64,000 nt of DNA from Streptomyces sp. NBC_01707 (GTDB lineage: Bacteria; Actinomycetota; Actinomycetes; Streptomycetales; Streptomycetaceae), in the NCBI RefSeq assembly GCF_041438805.1, contig NZ_CP109190.1:4464001-4528000 (forward strand). The letters run 5' to 3'. Of the stretch, positions 1 to 10,358 are shown piece after piece. The translations under genes and the position numbers were made by a program. How positions within the stretch are numbered: position 1 is the first letter of the stretch; each line of letters opens with the position of its first letter. A model generated the notes under the pieces. That model saw nothing but the letters and a program-made list of their open reading frames with translations. It ran no database searches and was not told the DNA's origin.

Positions 1-678
1 GTTGAGCTCGCGCGCCAGACCGAACAGCTCGACCAGGGTCTTACCGGCCGACGCCATGGCGTCACGGGGACGCATGGCCTGCTTGGTCTCGACGTCGACG
101 ATCAGCTTGTCGAAGTCGGTGCGCTGCTCGACACGGGTCGCCTCGACCTTGTACGTGACCTTGAGCACCGGCGAGTAGATGGAGTCGACCGGGATACGGC
201 CGATCTCCTGGCCCGCCTGCTTGTTCTGGACGGCGGAGACATAGCCGCGACCGCGCTCGACGGTCAGCTCCATCTCCAGCTTGCCCTTGCTGTTCAGCGT
301 GGCCAGGACCAGGTCCGGGTTGTGGACCTCGACACCGGCCGGCGGGGCGATGTCAGCAGCCGTGACCAGGCCGGGACCCTGCTTGCGCAGGTACATCACG
401 ACCGGCTCGTCGTGCTCCGAGGAGACGACCAGCTGCTTGATGTTGAGGATGAGGTCGGTGACGTCCTCCTTGACGCCCGGCACGGTGGTGAACTCGTGCA
501 GGACACCGTCGATCCGGATGCTGGTGACAGCGGCGCCGGGGATCGAGGAGAGGAGCGTACGGCGGAGAGAGTTACCGAGGGTGTAGCCGAAGCCCGGCTC
601 CAGCGGCTCGATCACGAACCGGGAGCGGAACTCGTCAACGACCTCTTCGGTCAGCGAGGGACGCTGAGCGATAAGCAT
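1..678 (-). CDS. rpoA: RNA polymerase alpha subunit, C-terminal part missing (window edge)
   Basis: The alpha subunit scaffolds assembly of beta and beta' into core RNA polymerase. The visible 226 residues begin [12 protein letters not shown] and cover the N-terminal dimerisation and assembly domain, including the stretch [20 protein letters not shown] at about residues 29-48. The gene runs off the left edge, so the C-terminal DNA-binding domain is not in the window. The ATG at 678 is the natural start. It is the last visible gene of the rpmJ-rpsM-rpsK-rpsD-rpoA run, about 110 bases downstream of rpsD with a hairpin between them. Identification is certain. Confidence 0.98.
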   Translation of the reverse strand, partial: MLIAQRPSLTEEVVDEFRSRFVIEPLEPGFGYTLGNSLRRTLLSSIPGAAVTSIRIDGVLHEFTTVPGVKEDVTDLILNIKQLVVSSEHDEPVVMYLRKQGPGLVTAADIAPPAGVEVHNPDLVLATLNSKGKLEMELTVERGRGYVSAVQNKQAGQEIGRIPVDSIYSPVLKVTYKVEATRVEQRTDFDKLIVDVETKQAMRPRDAMASAGKTLVELFGLARELN

Positions 679-739
679 GCTTGGATCCTTCAGTCGTGGG
701 CGCCCACTATTTGACGCCCCCAGATACTGACAAGGGTAC

Positions 740-771
740 GGGCGGCACGACCCGAAAGAGCCGTACCGCCC
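740..771 (-). terminator. hairpin between rpsD and rpoA
   Basis: GGGCGGCACG (740-749) pairs with CGTACCGCCC (762-771); the single C/A mismatch becomes a G.U pair in the minus-strand RNA. It lies 17 bases past the rpsD stop and about 60 bases before rpoA. It may attenuate or stabilise the mRNA rather than terminate fully, because rpoA is normally co-transcribed. Confidence 0.45.
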
Positions 772-787
772 GGACCCACGAGCTCTT

Positions 788-1414
788 CTACTTGGAGTAG
801 AGCTCGACGATCAGCTGCTCCTGCACCTGGGTGTCGATCACCTGGCGCTCGGGCAGGGAGTGCACGAGGATCCGCATCGTCGACGGCACGGCTTCGAGCC
901 ATGCCGGAACGGTGCGCTCGCCGGCCTCGGCCTGGGCCACCTGGAAGGGGGTCAGGGCCTTGGACTTCTGGCGGACCTCGATGACGTCGTTCGCGGCGAC
1001 GCGGGCCGACGGAATGTCGGTCTTCGTGCCGTTCACGGCGATGTGTCCGTGACGCACCAGCTGACGGGCGTGGTCGCGGGACTTGGCGAAGCCGGCCCGG
1101 TAGACCACGTTGTCGAGGCGGGTCTCAAGGATGCGCAGAAGGTTCTCACCGGTCTTGCCGGACTTCTGGTTCGCTTCCTTGTAGTAGTTCACGAACTGCT
1201 TTTCAAGGACACCGTAGATCCGCGAGCACTTCTGCTTCTCACGAAGCTGAAGAAGGTACTCGCTGTCCTTGGTGCGCCCGCGTCCGTGCTCACCCGGGGG
1301 GTAAGGACGGATCTCGATCGGGCACTTCGCGCTCTCGCACTTGCTGCCCTTAAGGAACAGCTTCTGCTTCTCCCGACGGCAACGCTTGCAGTCGGCCCCG
1401 GTGTATCGCGCCAT
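788..1414 (-). CDS. rpsD: 30S ribosomal protein S4 (zinc-binding form)
   Basis: S4 is a primary 16S rRNA-binding protein that nucleates 30S assembly. The 208 residues start [18 protein letters not shown]. Cysteines at residues 9, 12, 26 and 31 form the N-terminal zinc knuckle, marking the C+ form. The S4 RNA-binding domain follows ([20 protein letters not shown], then [10 protein letters not shown]). It lies between rpsK and rpoA. In many bacteria S4 represses its own operon, but no such site was identified here. Confidence 0.98.
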   Translation of the reverse strand: MARYTGADCKRCRREKQKLFLKGSKCESAKCPIEIRPYPPGEHGRGRTKDSEYLLQLREKQKCSRIYGVLEKQFVNYYKEANQKSGKTGENLLRILETRLDNVVYRAGFAKSRDHARQLVRHGHIAVNGTKTDIPSARVAANDVIEVRQKSKALTPFQVAQAEAGERTVPAWLEAVPSTMRILVHSLPERQVIDTQVQEQLIVELYSK

Positions 1415-1443
1415 TTTCCAGTTGTCTCCGTTGCTTCAGTGCG

Positions 1444-1848
1444 TCAGACGCGACGGCGCTTGGGCGGCCGGCATCCGTTGTGCGGAGTGGGGGTGACGTC
1501 CTGGATCGAACCGACCTCGAGGCCCGTGGCCTGGAGGGAGCGGATCGCGGTCTCGCGGCCGGAGCCCGGACCCTTCACGAAGACGTCCACCTTGCGCATG
1601 CCGTGCTCCTGCGCGCGACGGGCGGCCGACTCGGCGGCCATCTGCGCGGCGAAGGGGGTGGACTTGCGCGAGCCCTTGAAGCCGACGTGACCGGCGGAGG
1701 CCCAGGAGATCACGTTGCCCGCGGGGTCCGTGATCGAGACGATCGTGTTGTTGAACGTGCTCTTGATGTGCGCGTGGCCGTGAGCGACGTTCTTCTTTTC
1801 CTTGCGACGCACCTTCTTGGCTGCGCCCTGACGACCCTTGGGGGGCAT
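1444..1848 (-). CDS. rpsK: 30S ribosomal protein S11
   Basis: S11 sits on the platform of the 30S subunit near the mRNA exit site and contacts S7 and S18. The 134-residue product begins [19 protein letters not shown] with a basic tail and has the family core [19 protein letters not shown] and the C-terminal [18 protein letters not shown]. Length and motifs are typical. It lies 105 bases downstream of rpsM and upstream of rpsD. Confidence 0.98.
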   Translation of the reverse strand: MPPKGRQGAAKKVRRKEKKNVAHGHAHIKSTFNNTIVSITDPAGNVISWASAGHVGFKGSRKSTPFAAQMAAESAARRAQEHGMRKVDVFVKGPGSGRETAIRSLQATGLEVGSIQDVTPTPHNGCRPPKRRRV

Positions 1849-1953
1849 GTCTTGACTCCAGATGGAGAGGGGAGGTGATCGGTCCTACAGCGAAGACCGC
1901 TGGATGCTGCAACGGCCCGGGGATCCGGACTGCCGCAGTGCGTCCGCTGAGGA

Positions 1954-2334
1954 CTACTTCTTGCCCGGCTTCTTCTTACCGGCGATCGCGCGACGCGGGC
2001 CCTTGCGGGTACGAGCGTTCGTGCTGGTGCGCTGGCCGTGGACCGGCAGACCACGACGGTGGCGGATGCCCTGGTAGCAGCCGATCTCGATCTTGCGGCG
2101 GATGTCGCCCTGGATCTCGCGGCGAAGGTCACCCTCGGTGCGGAGGTTGGCGTCCACGTACTCGCGGATCTTGACCAGGTCCTCTTCGGCCAGGTCACGA
2201 ACGCGGGTGTTCGGGTTCACACCCGTGGTGGCAAGGATCTCCTTGGACCGGGTGCGCCCGATACCGAAGACGTAGGTGAGGGCGACCTCCACGCGCTTTT
2301 CGCGCGGGATGTCAACACCTGAAACGCGTGCCAT
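1954..2334 (-). CDS. rpsM: 30S ribosomal protein S13
   Basis: S13 is in the 30S head, contacts the P-site tRNA and forms intersubunit bridges. The 126-residue product starts [20 protein letters not shown], has the helix-two-turn-helix region ending in [19 protein letters not shown], and finishes in a basic tail KKKPGKK that reaches the decoding centre. It is downstream of rpmJ and upstream of rpsK. Confidence 0.98.
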   Translation of the reverse strand: MARVSGVDIPREKRVEVALTYVFGIGRTRSKEILATTGVNPNTRVRDLAEEDLVKIREYVDANLRTEGDLRREIQGDIRRKIEIGCYQGIRHRRGLPVHGQRTSTNARTRKGPRRAIAGKKKPGKK

Positions 2335-2531
2335 TCAATGGCTCCAGTTGTTATTTCGGGGGTCTTCCGCAGTTCCACTCCCGACCGCCGACCGCTCCGT
2401 GGAAGGAGAGGTGGTACGTCCGGGTCCCCGGCCCCCGCCGGAGGTGTCGTCAGCCGTGGCTTGGACGGGCTCTGCGTATGTACGTATTACGTGCGTCGCG
2501 CGAAGTGCTGCGAGATGCAGGGGGTCGTGCG

Positions 2532-2645
2532 TCAGCCCTGGCGCTGCTTGTGGCGCAGGTTGTCGCAGATGACCATGACCCGACCGTGACGGCGGATCAC
2601 CTTGCACTTGTCGCAGATCTTCTTGACGCTCGGCTTGACCTTCAT
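2532..2645 (-). CDS. rpmJ: 50S ribosomal protein L36 (zinc-binding form)
   Basis: A 37-residue product, [20 protein letters not shown] onward, ending NLRHKQRQG. The CxxC pair in ICDKC, a later Cys (VICDN) and the His in NLRH form the zinc site of the C+ paralogue. L36 stabilises 23S rRNA domain junctions late in 50S assembly. It lies 60 bases downstream of infA, which is the standard infA-rpmJ-rpsM-rpsK-rpsD-rpoA order. Confidence 0.96.
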   Translation of the reverse strand: MKVKPSVKKICDKCKVIRRHGRVMVICDNLRHKQRQG

Positions 2646-2705
2646 GGGATGTCAGGTTCTCCGGGTCAGTGCCACCACCCTGCCGAAGCAGGGCGTGGGC
2701 AAGAT

Positions 2706-2927
2706 CTACTTGTATCGGTAGACGATCCGGCCACGCGTCAGGTCGTACGGAGAGAGCTCCACCACGACCCGGTCGTCCGGGAGGATACGGATGTAGTGCA
2801 TCCGCATCTTGCCGGAGATGTGCGCGAGGACCTTGTGACCGTTCTGGAGTTCCACCTTGAACATGGCGTTCGGGAGGGACTCGATCACGGTGCCCTCAAT
2901 TTCGATGGCACCTTGCTTCTTGGCCAC
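2706..2927 (-). CDS. infA: translation initiation factor IF-1
   Basis: IF-1 blocks the A site of the 30S subunit during initiation. The 73-residue OB-fold protein ([20 protein letters not shown], ending [11 protein letters not shown]) starts with GTG at 2927. Upstream in-frame sequence is not conserved, and GAAAGGCGAAGC precedes the GTG as a plausible ribosome binding site. A 321-base gap separates it from map, so it probably has its own promoter driving infA through rpoA. Confidence 0.97.
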   Translation of the reverse strand: MAKKQGAIEIEGTVIESLPNAMFKVELQNGHKVLAHISGKMRMHYIRILPDDRVVVELSPYDLTRGRIVYRYK

Positions 2928-3248
2928 GCTTCGCCTTTCGAATCGGCTACCTTGATCGACCCTCTGCCCCGTATGTGGACACACGGATGCACGAGAGCCG
3001 ACGAGTCAGTCTACGTCAGCGGACCCCAAAAGACGAATCCGTCAAGTTTGCCCACCGGAGTAGATCCTTAGACCTGCCCGGGCAGGCGTTCTCAGCCCAG
3101 CGGTCCGGGGCCGCCTCGCGCGATCAGCCCGGCGGGTCCGGTGCAGTCGCGATGCCTGCCCCTCCCCCACGCGGACCTCACGGGTTCGGGGCCGGGCGCC
3201 TCACGGGCTTCGGCCCACTGCCCCGGAATCCGTCCGCCGGATCGGCGA
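2928..3248. other. intergenic region with a copy of the map 3' end
   Basis: No gene of its own is seen. The part near 2928-3010 should hold the infA promoter. Bases 3122-3144 (gatcagcccggcgggtccggtgc) repeat the end of map at 3246-3268 with one difference. On the minus strand the extra copy again reads APDPPG-stop, so it looks like a small duplication of the map C-terminal coding end. Confidence 0.6.
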
Positions 3249-4085
3249 TCAGCCCAGCGGGTCCGGTGCCGCCTCGATGCCGTACTGCGCAAGCTTCGCG
3301 CGGCCGCAGTCGGGGGCAGTCAGGACCAGGGGACCCTGCTCAGTGAGGGCGATCGAGTGCTCCCAGTGGGAGGACCAGGTGCCGTCCGTCGTGATGACCG
3401 TCCAGTCGTCCTGCAGCACCTCGGTCTGCGCCGTACCGAGCGAGACCATCGGCTCGATCGCCAGGCAGACTCCGGGCACGAGCTTGATGCCCTTGCCGCG
3501 CTTGCGCGCGACATAGTTCAGCAGGTGCGGGTCCATGTGCATCTCGGTGCCGATGCCGTGGCCGCCGTAGTCCTCGATGATCCCGTACTTGCCGGTGGCC
3601 GGGCGGGGCTGGCGGCGGATGTAGGACTCGATCGCCTTCGAGATGTCGACGAGGCGGTTGTTCACCTTCATCGCGGCGATCCCGGCCCACATGGACTCCT
3701 CGGTCACCCGGGACAGCTCGATGAGCTCCGGAGCGTGACCGGTACCGACGAACGCGGTGTACGCGGCGTCGCCGTGCCAGCCGTCGACGATGGCGCCGGC
3801 GTCGATGGAGATGATGTCGCCGTCCTTGAGGACGGTCTTGTCGTCCGGGATGCCGTGGACGACGACCTCGTTGACCGAGGTGCAGATGGTCGCGGGGAAC
3901 CCGCCGTACCCGAGGAAGTTCGACTTCGCACCGTGGTCGGCGATCACCTTGCGCGCGACCTGGTCCAGGTCCTGGGTCGTGGCGCCGGGCACCGCCGCTT
4001 CCCGCGTGGCCGCGTGAATGGCAGCGACCACCAGCCCCGCCTCACGCATCTTCGCGATCTGCTCGGGGGTCTTGATCTGCACCAT
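3249..4085 (-). CDS. map: type I methionine aminopeptidase
   Basis: Removes the initiator methionine from nascent proteins. The 278-residue product starts at the ATG at 4085 (MVQIKTPEQIAKMREAGLVV). The metal ligands of the pita-bread fold are visible: Asp in IISIDAGAIVDGW, Asp in HGDAAY, His in GHGIGTEMH, Glu in AIEPM, and a final Glu in WEHSIA. It is 138 bases downstream of adk, with a terminator hairpin between, so it is probably transcribed separately. The neighbourhood secY-adk-map-infA is classical. Confidence 0.97.
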   Translation of the reverse strand: MVQIKTPEQIAKMREAGLVVAAIHAATREAAVPGATTQDLDQVARKVIADHGAKSNFLGYGGFPATICTSVNEVVVHGIPDDKTVLKDGDIISIDAGAIVDGWHGDAAYTAFVGTGHAPELIELSRVTEESMWAGIAAMKVNNRLVDISKAIESYIRRQPRPATGKYGIIEDYGGHGIGTEMHMDPHLLNYVARKRGKGIKLVPGVCLAIEPMVSLGTAQTEVLQDDWTVITTDGTWSSHWEHSIALTEQGPLVLTAPDCGRAKLAQYGIEAAPDPLG

Positions 4086-4165
4086 TGCGCGGCGCCTCTC
4101 TGCATCGGACGGGTATCGAAGGGTGACGGGTGCTGCGGCGTACTCCACGATACGGCGCAAACAGA

Positions 4166-4199
4166 GCCGGCCGCGGCGCCCAAGGACGCCGCGGCCGGC
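4166..4199 (-). terminator. terminator after adk
   Basis: A perfect 13-bp stem, GCCGGCCGCGGCG (4166-4178) with CGCCGCGGCCGGC (4187-4199), and an 8-base loop. It begins 24 bases after the adk stop on the minus strand and has no U-tract, as is common in Streptomyces. Confidence 0.75.
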
Positions 4200-4223
4200 C
4201 GTACAGCTACTACGGGTGTTTGC

Positions 4224-4883
4224 TCAGTCCTCGCCGGACTTCTTGAGGGCTTCCATCGCCCGCTCGGTCACGTCCGTGACCTTGCCGAGCGCGGAGATCG
4301 TGACCACCAGGCCCTGGGACCGGTAGTAGTCGATGATCGGCTCGGTCTGCGTGTGGTAGACCTCGAGCCGGGTACGGACCGTGTCCTCGGTGTCGTCGTC
4401 ACGCTGGTACAGCTCGCCGCCGCAGACGTCGCAGACGCCCTCGGTCTTCGGCTGGTTGTACGTGACGTGGAAGACGTGCGAGCCGTCGTTCCGGCAGATG
4501 CGGCGGCCGGCAATACGCTTGACCACCTCGTCCTCGGGGACCTCCAGGTCCAGGACCGCGTCCAGCTTGGCGCCCTCGTCCTTGAGCATCGCGTCAAGGG
4601 CTTCGGCCTGTCCCACGTTGCGGGGGAAGCCGTCGAGCAGGAAACCGTTCGCGGCGTCCGGCTGGGCCATGCGGTCCTTGGCCATCCCGATGGTGACCTC
4701 GTCCGGCACCAGTTGGCCTGCGTCCATGTAGGCGCGGGCCTGCTTGCCAAGGTCAGTGCCCTGGCTGATGTTGGCGCGGAAGAGGTCGCCCGTGGAGATC
4801 TGCGGAATCGACAGGTTCTTGGCAAGGTACGCAGCCTGCGTTCCCTTGCCGGCACCGGGCGGCCCGACGAGGACGATTCGCAT
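4224..4883 (-). CDS. adk: adenylate kinase
   Basis: Catalyses ATP + AMP = 2 ADP. The 219-residue product has the P-loop GPPGAGKGT at residues 7-15, the NMP-binding stretch [10 protein letters not shown], the motif [11 protein letters not shown], and a long-form LID with CRNDGS...CDVCG (three cysteines plus His/Asp, so the zinc site may be partial). Its ATG overlaps the secY stop by one base (ATGA at 4883), so the two are translationally coupled. A terminator hairpin follows. Confidence 0.98.
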   Translation of the reverse strand: MRIVLVGPPGAGKGTQAAYLAKNLSIPQISTGDLFRANISQGTDLGKQARAYMDAGQLVPDEVTIGMAKDRMAQPDAANGFLLDGFPRNVGQAEALDAMLKDEGAKLDAVLDLEVPEDEVVKRIAGRRICRNDGSHVFHVTYNQPKTEGVCDVCGGELYQRDDDTEDTVRTRLEVYHTQTEPIIDYYRSQGLVVTISALGKVTDVTERAMEALKKSGED

Positions 4884-6202
4884 CAGCGGAGGAACCCTTC
4901 GTAATTGCGCTGCTGGAGCTGACTCTCAATCTGCTTCACGGTCTCCAGACCCACACCCACGATGATGAGGATGCTCGTCCCGCCGAACGGGAAGTTCTGG
5001 TTAGCGCCACCGAAGCCTGCCAACGCCATCGTCGGCACCAGAGCGATCAGACCCAGGTACAGCGAGCCCGGCCAAGTGATCCTGTTGAGCACGTAGCTCA
5101 GGTACTCGGCAGTAGGTCGACCAGCCCGGATACCCGGGATGAAGCCACCATACTTCTTCATGTTGTCGGCGACTTCCTCGGGGTTGAACGAAATCGCCAC
5201 ATAGAAGAAGGCGAAGAAGACGATCAACAGGAAGTACGCCGTGATGTAGTACGGGTGGTCGCCCTTGACGAAGTGGTCCTTGATCCATGTGGCCCAGCCC
5301 GCCGTGGAGTTGGAGAACTGGACGATCAGGGCCGGGATGTAGAGCAGCGAAGAAGCGAAGATGACGGGAATCACACCCGCCTGATTCACCTTCAGCGGGA
5401 TGTACGTGGACGTACCCCCGTAGGACCTGCGGCCGATCATGCGCTTCGCGTACTGGACCGGAATCCGGCGCTGGGCCTGCTCGACGAAGACCACGAGGGC
5501 CACCATCACGAAGCCGACCAGGATGACGGTGCCGAACTCGATCCAGCCGTCGGCCAGCTTGCCGCTCTGCTTGATGGCCCACAGGGCGCCGGGGAAGCTG
5601 GCGGCGATCGAGATGAACATCAGGATCGACATGCCGTTGCCGATGCCGCGGTCGGTGATGAGCTCACCGAGCCACATGACGGCGGCGGTGCCCGCGGTCA
5701 TCGTGACCACCATGACGATGGTCGTGAAGATCGAGTGGTTCGGGACGATCTGGTCGGCGACCGGGCAGCCGCTGAACAGCGCGCCGCTGGTGGCGGTGGC
5801 CACCAGGCCGGTGCCCTGGAGGATGGCGAGCGCGACGGTCAGATAACGCGTGTACTGCGTGATCTTGGCCTGGCCGGACTGCCCCTCCTTCTTGAGCGCC
5901 TCGAGTCGGGGAATGACCACGGTCAGCAGCTGAAGAATGATGCTGGCCGTGATGTACGGCATGATGCCGAGCGCGAAGATCGTGATCTGCAGCAGTGCAC
6001 CACCGCTGAACATGTTCACCAGGCCGAAGAGGCTGTTGTTGCCCTTACTTGCCTGGTCAACACAGGTCTGGACGTTCTCGTAGCTCACTCCCGGTACCGG
6101 GATGTGTGCCCCGAGCCGGTAGAGCACGATGATGCCGAGCGTGAAGAGCAGCTTCTTGCGCAGGTCGGGCGTCTTGAACGCCCGGGCGAACGCGGTGAGC
6201 AC
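4883..6202 (-). CDS. secY: protein translocase subunit SecY
   Basis: The channel subunit of the SecYEG translocon in the cytoplasmic membrane. The 439-residue product starts [20 protein letters not shown] and has about ten hydrophobic segments, the plug-region sequence [14 protein letters not shown], and the cytoplasmic loop [15 protein letters not shown] that binds ribosomes and SecA. It starts a secY-adk unit after a terminator downstream of rplO. Its partner secE is in this same window at 36925-37212. Confidence 0.98.
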   Translation of the reverse strand: MLTAFARAFKTPDLRKKLLFTLGIIVLYRLGAHIPVPGVSYENVQTCVDQASKGNNSLFGLVNMFSGGALLQITIFALGIMPYITASIILQLLTVVIPRLEALKKEGQSGQAKITQYTRYLTVALAILQGTGLVATATSGALFSGCPVADQIVPNHSIFTTIVMVVTMTAGTAAVMWLGELITDRGIGNGMSILMFISIAASFPGALWAIKQSGKLADGWIEFGTVILVGFVMVALVVFVEQAQRRIPVQYAKRMIGRRSYGGTSTYIPLKVNQAGVIPVIFASSLLYIPALIVQFSNSTAGWATWIKDHFVKGDHPYYITAYFLLIVFFAFFYVAISFNPEEVADNMKKYGGFIPGIRAGRPTAEYLSYVLNRITWPGSLYLGLIALVPTMALAGFGGANQNFPFGGTSILIIVGVGLETVKQIESQLQQRNYEGFLR

Positions 6203-6357
6203 GGTGCCTCCTGCGACCCCCGCGCAGAGCGAGAGGTGACGGTCTTGAGGATCGACGAATACGAAACAGTCAAAGATTCCCGGGCGTCTGCCCAGGGGTT
6301 ACCACAGCAACAGTGCTGGCCACCTTACCGGCGACCATGCCCACCTAGGAACGACCA

Positions 6358-6391
6358 ACCGGGGATGCCCCAAATAAGAGGCATCCCCGGT
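6358..6391 (-). terminator. terminator after rplO
   Basis: ACCGGGGATGCC (6358-6369) pairs perfectly with GGCATCCCCGGT (6380-6391) around a 10-base A-rich loop. It lies 35 bases past the rplO stop, closes the S10/spc ribosomal transcription unit and leaves about 155 bases for a secY promoter. Confidence 0.8.
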
Positions 6392-6425
6392 CGGATGTTC
6401 AGGCCATCGAGTTGTCCGAGTTGTC

Positions 6426-6881
6426 TCAGACGAGCTCAGTGACGGTGCCGCCGGCGGCGGCAATCTTCTCCTTGGCGGAGCCGGAGACGGCGTCAACCGA
6501 AACCTGCAGCGCCACGGAGATCTCGCCCTGTCCGAGGACCTTGACGAGGTGGTTGTTGCGCACCGCACCCTTGGCGACCAGGTCGGCCACGGTGACCTCT
6601 CCACCCTCGGGGTAGAGCGTCGCGAGCTTGTCCAGGTTCACGACCTGGTACTCGGTGCGGAACGGGTTCTTGAAGCCCTTGAGCTTCGGGAGACGCATGT
6701 GGAGGGGCATCTGGCCACCCTCGAAGCGCTCCGGAACCTGGTAGCGGGCCTTCGTGCCCTTGGTACCACGACCAGCGGTCTTACCCTTGGACGCCTCACC
6801 ACGACCCACACGGGTCTTGGCGGTCTTGGCGCCCGGGGCAGGCCGGAGGTCGTGAGCCTTCAGCGGCTTGTTCTCCGCCAT
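6426..6881 (-). CDS. rplO: 50S ribosomal protein L15
   Basis: A late-assembly 50S protein. The start is the ATG at 6881 ([19 protein letters not shown]), 151 residues, with the Gly-rich basic N-terminal region [20 protein letters not shown] and the C-terminal domain ending [11 protein letters not shown]. It directly follows rpmD with one base between the genes. Confidence 0.97.
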   Translation of the reverse strand: MAENKPLKAHDLRPAPGAKTAKTRVGRGEASKGKTAGRGTKGTKARYQVPERFEGGQMPLHMRLPKLKGFKNPFRTEYQVVNLDKLATLYPEGGEVTVADLVAKGAVRNNHLVKVLGQGEISVALQVSVDAVSGSAKEKIAAAGGTVTELV

Positions 6882-6882
6882 G

Positions 6883-7065
6883 TCAGTCGACCTCCTCAAC
6901 CGTCACGAGGTGGCGGACGGTGTGAGCCATGCCGCGGAACTCGGGACGGTCCTCCTTGACAACCACGTCGTTCAGGCGCTTGAGCCCGAGCGAACGAAGG
7001 GTGTCGCGGTGGTTCTGCTTGCTGCCGATGTACGACTTCGTCTGCGTGATCTTGAGGCGAGCCAT
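6883..7065 (-). CDS. rpmD: 50S ribosomal protein L30
   Basis: A 60-residue protein ([20 protein letters not shown], ending HLVTVEEVD) of typical length. The ATG at 7065 shares one base with the rpsE stop, and the gene sits between rpsE and rplO as in most bacteria. Confidence 0.97.
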   Translation of the reverse strand: MARLKITQTKSYIGSKQNHRDTLRSLGLKRLNDVVVKEDRPEFRGMAHTVRHLVTVEEVD

Positions 7066-7670
7066 TACGCACCCGCTCCCGCACGTGCACGAAGCAGAGC
7101 CGCGGGGGCGACGTCCTCGAGGGGCAGACCACGGCGAGCCGCGATCTCCTCGGGACGCTGCAGGCCCTTGAGGGCCGCCACGGTCGCGTGCACGATGTTG
7201 ATCGCGTTGTCGGAGCCGAGCGACTTCGACAGGATGTCGTGAACGCCGGCGCACTCCAGAACGGCGCGCACCGGGCCACCGGCGATAACACCGGTACCGG
7301 GGGAAGCAGGCTTCAGCAGGACGACGCCCGCAGCCTTCTCGCCCTGGATCGGGTGAGGAATGGTGCCCTGGATACGCGGAACCTTGAAGAAGTTCTTCTT
7401 GGCTTCTTCCACGCCCTTGGCAATGGCCGCGGGAACTTCCTTGGCCTTGCCGTAACCGACACCGACGGTGCCGTCACCATCGCCCACCACGACCAGCGCG
7501 GTGAAGCTGAAGCGACGACCACCCTTCACAACCTTGGCGACGCGGTTGATCGCGACAACGCGCTCAACGTACGCGGTCTTCTCGGCGGCAGCTGCGCCGC
7601 CGTCACGGCCCTTCCGGTCCCGCCGCTCGCCGCCACCGGCACCGCTTCCGCGGCGCTGGGGTCCAGCCAT
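7065..7670 (-). CDS. rpsE: 30S ribosomal protein S5
   Basis: S5 acts in decoding fidelity and mRNA unwinding at the entry channel. The 201-residue product has an actinobacterial Gly/Arg-rich N-terminal extension ([20 protein letters not shown]), then the S5 domain ([39 protein letters not shown]) and a C-terminal RNA-binding fold with [18 protein letters not shown]. It is coupled to rpmD. Confidence 0.98.
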   Translation of the reverse strand: MAGPQRRGSGAGGGERRDRKGRDGGAAAAEKTAYVERVVAINRVAKVVKGGRRFSFTALVVVGDGDGTVGVGYGKAKEVPAAIAKGVEEAKKNFFKVPRIQGTIPHPIQGEKAAGVVLLKPASPGTGVIAGGPVRAVLECAGVHDILSKSLGSDNAINIVHATVAALKGLQRPEEIAARRGLPLEDVAPAALLRARAGAGA

Positions 7671-7717
7671 TGGATTTACCTCTCTCTGTTACGTCCGCTG
7701 TGCGTAGGAACCGGGGC

Positions 7718-8101
7718 TTAGAACTTCAGCCCGGCTTCACGGGCGGCGTCAGCCAGAGCGGCAATCCGCCCGGCGTACTGGTTGCCACCGCGGTCAAACA
7801 CGACGGCCTCGACGCCTGCAGCCTTGGCACGCTCGGCGACCAGGGCGCCGACCTGCTTGGCCTGGGCGCTCTTGTCACCCTCGCCACCACGGATGGACAC
7901 GTCCAGGGTCGACGCCGACGCGAGCGTGTGGCCCGCGATGTCGTCGATCACCTGAGCGACCATGTGGCGGTTGGAACGCGTCACGACCAAGCGGGGACGC
8001 TCCGGCGAACCGGAGATGTGCTTGCGGACGCGAATGTGGCGACGCTTGAGGGCAGCGCGCTTGTACGCGTCGCCCTTGGCGATCTTTACGCCGTATGCCA
8101 T
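7718..8101 (-). CDS. rplR: 50S ribosomal protein L18
   Basis: Binds 5S rRNA in the central protuberance with L5. The 127-residue product starts [20 protein letters not shown] and carries [20 protein letters not shown] and the C-terminal [20 protein letters not shown]. It lies two bases downstream of rplF. Confidence 0.97.
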   Translation of the reverse strand: MAYGVKIAKGDAYKRAALKRRHIRVRKHISGSPERPRLVVTRSNRHMVAQVIDDIAGHTLASASTLDVSIRGGEGDKSAQAKQVGALVAERAKAAGVEAVVFDRGGNQYAGRIAALADAAREAGLKF

Positions 8102-8103
8102 GG

Positions 8104-8643
8104 CTACTTACCAGCCTTTCCGACCTTGCGGCGGATGACCTCGCCGGCGTACTTGACGCCCTTGGCCTTGTACGGGTCAGGCTTCCGCAGCTTGCGGATC
8201 TTGGCCGCGGTCTCGCCGACCTTCTGCTTGTCGATGCCCTCGACGGAGAACTTCGTGGGGGACTCCACCTTGAAGGTGATGCCCTCCGGGGCCTCGATCA
8301 GGATCGGGTGGCTGTAGCCCAGGGCGAACTCCAGGTTGGAGCCCTTCGCCTGGACTCGGTAACCGACACCACTGATCTCGAGCGCCTTGGTGTATCCCTG
8401 GGTCACACCGGTGATCATGTTCGCCACCAGCGTGCGGGACAGGCCGTGAAGGGCCTTGTTCTGACGCTCGTCGTTCGGGCGGACGACGTTCAGAACGCCG
8501 TCCTCACCCTTGGTGACCTCGATCGGCGACGCAACGGTGTGCGAGAGGGTGCCCTTGGGGCCCTTCACCGCGACCGTACGGCCATCGATGGTGACGTCCA
8601 CACCGGCGGGAACCTGGATGGGGAGCTTGCCGATTCGCGACAT
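8104..8643 (-). CDS. rplF: 50S ribosomal protein L6
   Basis: A two-domain protein near the factor-binding site. The 179 residues start [20 protein letters not shown] and end with [19 protein letters not shown] plus a short tail. The length and both L6 repeats are normal. It lies between rpsH and rplR with short spacings. Confidence 0.98.
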   Translation of the reverse strand: MSRIGKLPIQVPAGVDVTIDGRTVAVKGPKGTLSHTVASPIEVTKGEDGVLNVVRPNDERQNKALHGLSRTLVANMITGVTQGYTKALEISGVGYRVQAKGSNLEFALGYSHPILIEAPEGITFKVESPTKFSVEGIDKQKVGETAAKIRKLRKPDPYKAKGVKYAGEVIRRKVGKAGK

Positions 8644-8664
8644 GAGCTATTCCTCCGTTCCCGA

Positions 8665-9063
8665 CTACCAGACGTAGGCGAGGACTTCCCCACCTACGCC
8701 CTTCTTCTGAGCCTGCTGGCCGGTCAGGAGACCGTGGGACGTGGAGATGATCGCCACGCCCAGGCCGCCGAGGACCTTCGGCAGGTTGGTGGACTTTGCG
8801 TATACACGCAGACCCGGCTTCGAGATTCGCTTGATGCCGGCGATCGAGCGCTCGCGGTTCGGGCCGAACTTCAGCTCGAGGACGAGGTTCTTGCCGACCT
8901 CGGCGTCCTCGACCTTCCAGCCGGTGATGAAGCCCTCCTGCTGGAGGATCTCCGCGATGTGCGACTTGATCTTGCTGTGCGGCATCACGACGGAGTCGTG
9001 GTACGCCGAGTTCGCGTTACGCAGACGCGTGAGCATGTCTGCGATGGGATCAGTCATGGTCAT
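8665..9063 (-). CDS. rpsH: 30S ribosomal protein S8
   Basis: A primary binder of 16S rRNA helix 21; in E. coli it is also the spc-operon autoregulator. The 132 residues begin [18 protein letters not shown]; the start could also be the second ATG at 9057. The C-terminal motif [20 protein letters not shown] is characteristic. It is preceded by an unusually long 224-base spacer after rpsN in which no gene was found. Confidence 0.97.
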   Translation of the reverse strand: MTMTDPIADMLTRLRNANSAYHDSVVMPHSKIKSHIAEILQQEGFITGWKVEDAEVGKNLVLELKFGPNRERSIAGIKRISKPGLRVYAKSTNLPKVLGGLGVAIISTSHGLLTGQQAQKKGVGGEVLAYVW

Positions 9064-9287
9064 GAATTGGCCTTCGGCCTCTCTCGCCGGGGTTTCCTGT
9101 ATGCGCCATCCCTCTCCCCACTCAGTGGCGGGACGGGTGCGGTGCGGGGACCTACGGCGTAGTAAGTCGGTCTTGGGCGGCAGGCGCCCAACCCCACAAG
9201 CCTACGGCATGTGAGGCCGGGCTCCTGCCGACCAGATGCTTACCGAGAGCTTCCGTCAATTCCCAACGCCCGGAGGGCGAAGGAGAA

Positions 9288-9473
9288 TTACCAGGAACTC
9301 TTGGTCACGCCCGGCAGCTCGCCACGGTGAGCCATCTCACGAAGGCACACGCGGCACAGGCCGAACTTGCGGTAGACGGAGTGGGGCCGGCCGCAGCGCT
9401 GGCAGCGGGTGTACCCGCGAACGCCGAACTTCGGCTTACGGGCGGCCTTAGCGATCAGAGCCTTCTTCGCCAC
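9288..9473 (-). CDS. rpsN: 30S ribosomal protein S14 type Z
   Basis: The 61-residue zinc-binding S14 ([20 protein letters not shown]) has CxxC pairs in RCQRCG and CRVC. Two bases separate it from rplE upstream. Type Z is the housekeeping zinc-replete form; streptomycetes usually keep zinc-independent copies elsewhere. Confidence 0.97.
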   Translation of the reverse strand: MAKKALIAKAARKPKFGVRGYTRCQRCGRPHSVYRKFGLCRVCLREMAHRGELPGVTKSSW

Positions 9474-9475
9474 GG

Positions 9476-10033
9476 TCAGTTCTCCTTGAACGGGAAGCCG
9501 AGGTGACGAAGGAGGGCACGACCCTCGTCGTCATTGGTCGCCGTGGTGACCACGGTGATGTCCATGCCCCGGACCCGGTCGATCTTGTCCTGGTCGATCT
9601 CGTGGAACATGACCTGCTCCGTGAGACCGAAGGTGTAGTTGCCACGGCCGTCGAACTGCTTCGGCGACAGGCCACGGAAGTCACGGATACGCGGCAGCGC
9701 GAGCGACAGCGTACGGTCCAGGAACTCCCACATCCGGTCACCACGGAGGGTGACGTGGCAGCCGATCGGCTGACCCTCACGCAGCTTGAACTGCGCGATG
9801 GACTTGCGGGCCTTGGTGACGGCCGGCTTCTGGCCGGTGATCGTGGTGAGGTCGCGCACGGCGCCATCGATCAGCTTGGAGTCGCGGGCGGCGTCGCCCA
9901 CACCCATGTTGACCACGATCTTGACCAGACCGGGAACCTGCATGACGTTCTCGTACGAGAACTCCTCACGCAGCTTGCCGGCGATTTCCTCGCGGTAGCG
10001 CGTCTTCAGACGCGGCGCAGTGGTGGCAGTCAT
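9476..10033 (-). CDS. rplE: 50S ribosomal protein L5
   Basis: Binds 5S rRNA and contacts P-site tRNA. The 185-residue product begins [20 protein letters not shown] and has [20 protein letters not shown] and [20 protein letters not shown]. The ATG overlaps the rplX stop by one base (10033). Confidence 0.98.
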   Translation of the reverse strand: MTATTAPRLKTRYREEIAGKLREEFSYENVMQVPGLVKIVVNMGVGDAARDSKLIDGAVRDLTTITGQKPAVTKARKSIAQFKLREGQPIGCHVTLRGDRMWEFLDRTLSLALPRIRDFRGLSPKQFDGRGNYTFGLTEQVMFHEIDQDKIDRVRGMDITVVTTATNDDEGRALLRHLGFPFKEN

Positions 10034-10356
10034 CAGATGTCCTCACCGGTCCGCTTGGCAACGCGGATCTTGTTGCCCTCGTCGTCAAAGCGGTAGCCGA
10101 CGCGGGTGACGACCTTGTTGCCGTCCTTCTCCACGACCAGCTGCACGTTGCTGACGTGAATCGGGGCCTCGGTGGTCACGATGCCGCCGGTCTGCGAACC
10201 GCGAGCCGTCTGACCGGCCTTGGTGTGCTTCTTGACCCGGTTGACACCCTCGACGAGGACGCGGTCCTGAGCGGGGTAGGCCACGATGACCTTGCCCTGC
10301 TTGCCCTTGTCCTTACCGGTGATGACCTGAACCAGGTCGCCCTTCTTGATCTTCAT
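10033..10356 (-). CDS. rplX: 50S ribosomal protein L24
   Basis: An assembly-initiator protein with a KOW motif ([20 protein letters not shown], then [19 protein letters not shown]), 107 residues. It is coupled to rplE and two bases downstream of rplN. Confidence 0.97.
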   Translation of the reverse strand: MKIKKGDLVQVITGKDKGKQGKVIVAYPAQDRVLVEGVNRVKKHTKAGQTARGSQTGGIVTTEAPIHVSNVQLVVEKDGNKVVTRVGYRFDDEGNKIRVAKRTGEDI

Positions 10357-10358
10357 GC

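Noticed and set aside
3141..4904. Long plus-strand open frames opposite map and adk (and similar ones opposite rpoB, rpoC, fusA, secY)
   Set aside because: They are antisense shadows caused by strong GC third-position bias. The opposite strand encodes recognisable proteins.
9064..9287. A gene in the 224-base rpsH-rpsN spacer
   Set aside because: No frame with a start signal or sensible protein; probably untranslated spacer.
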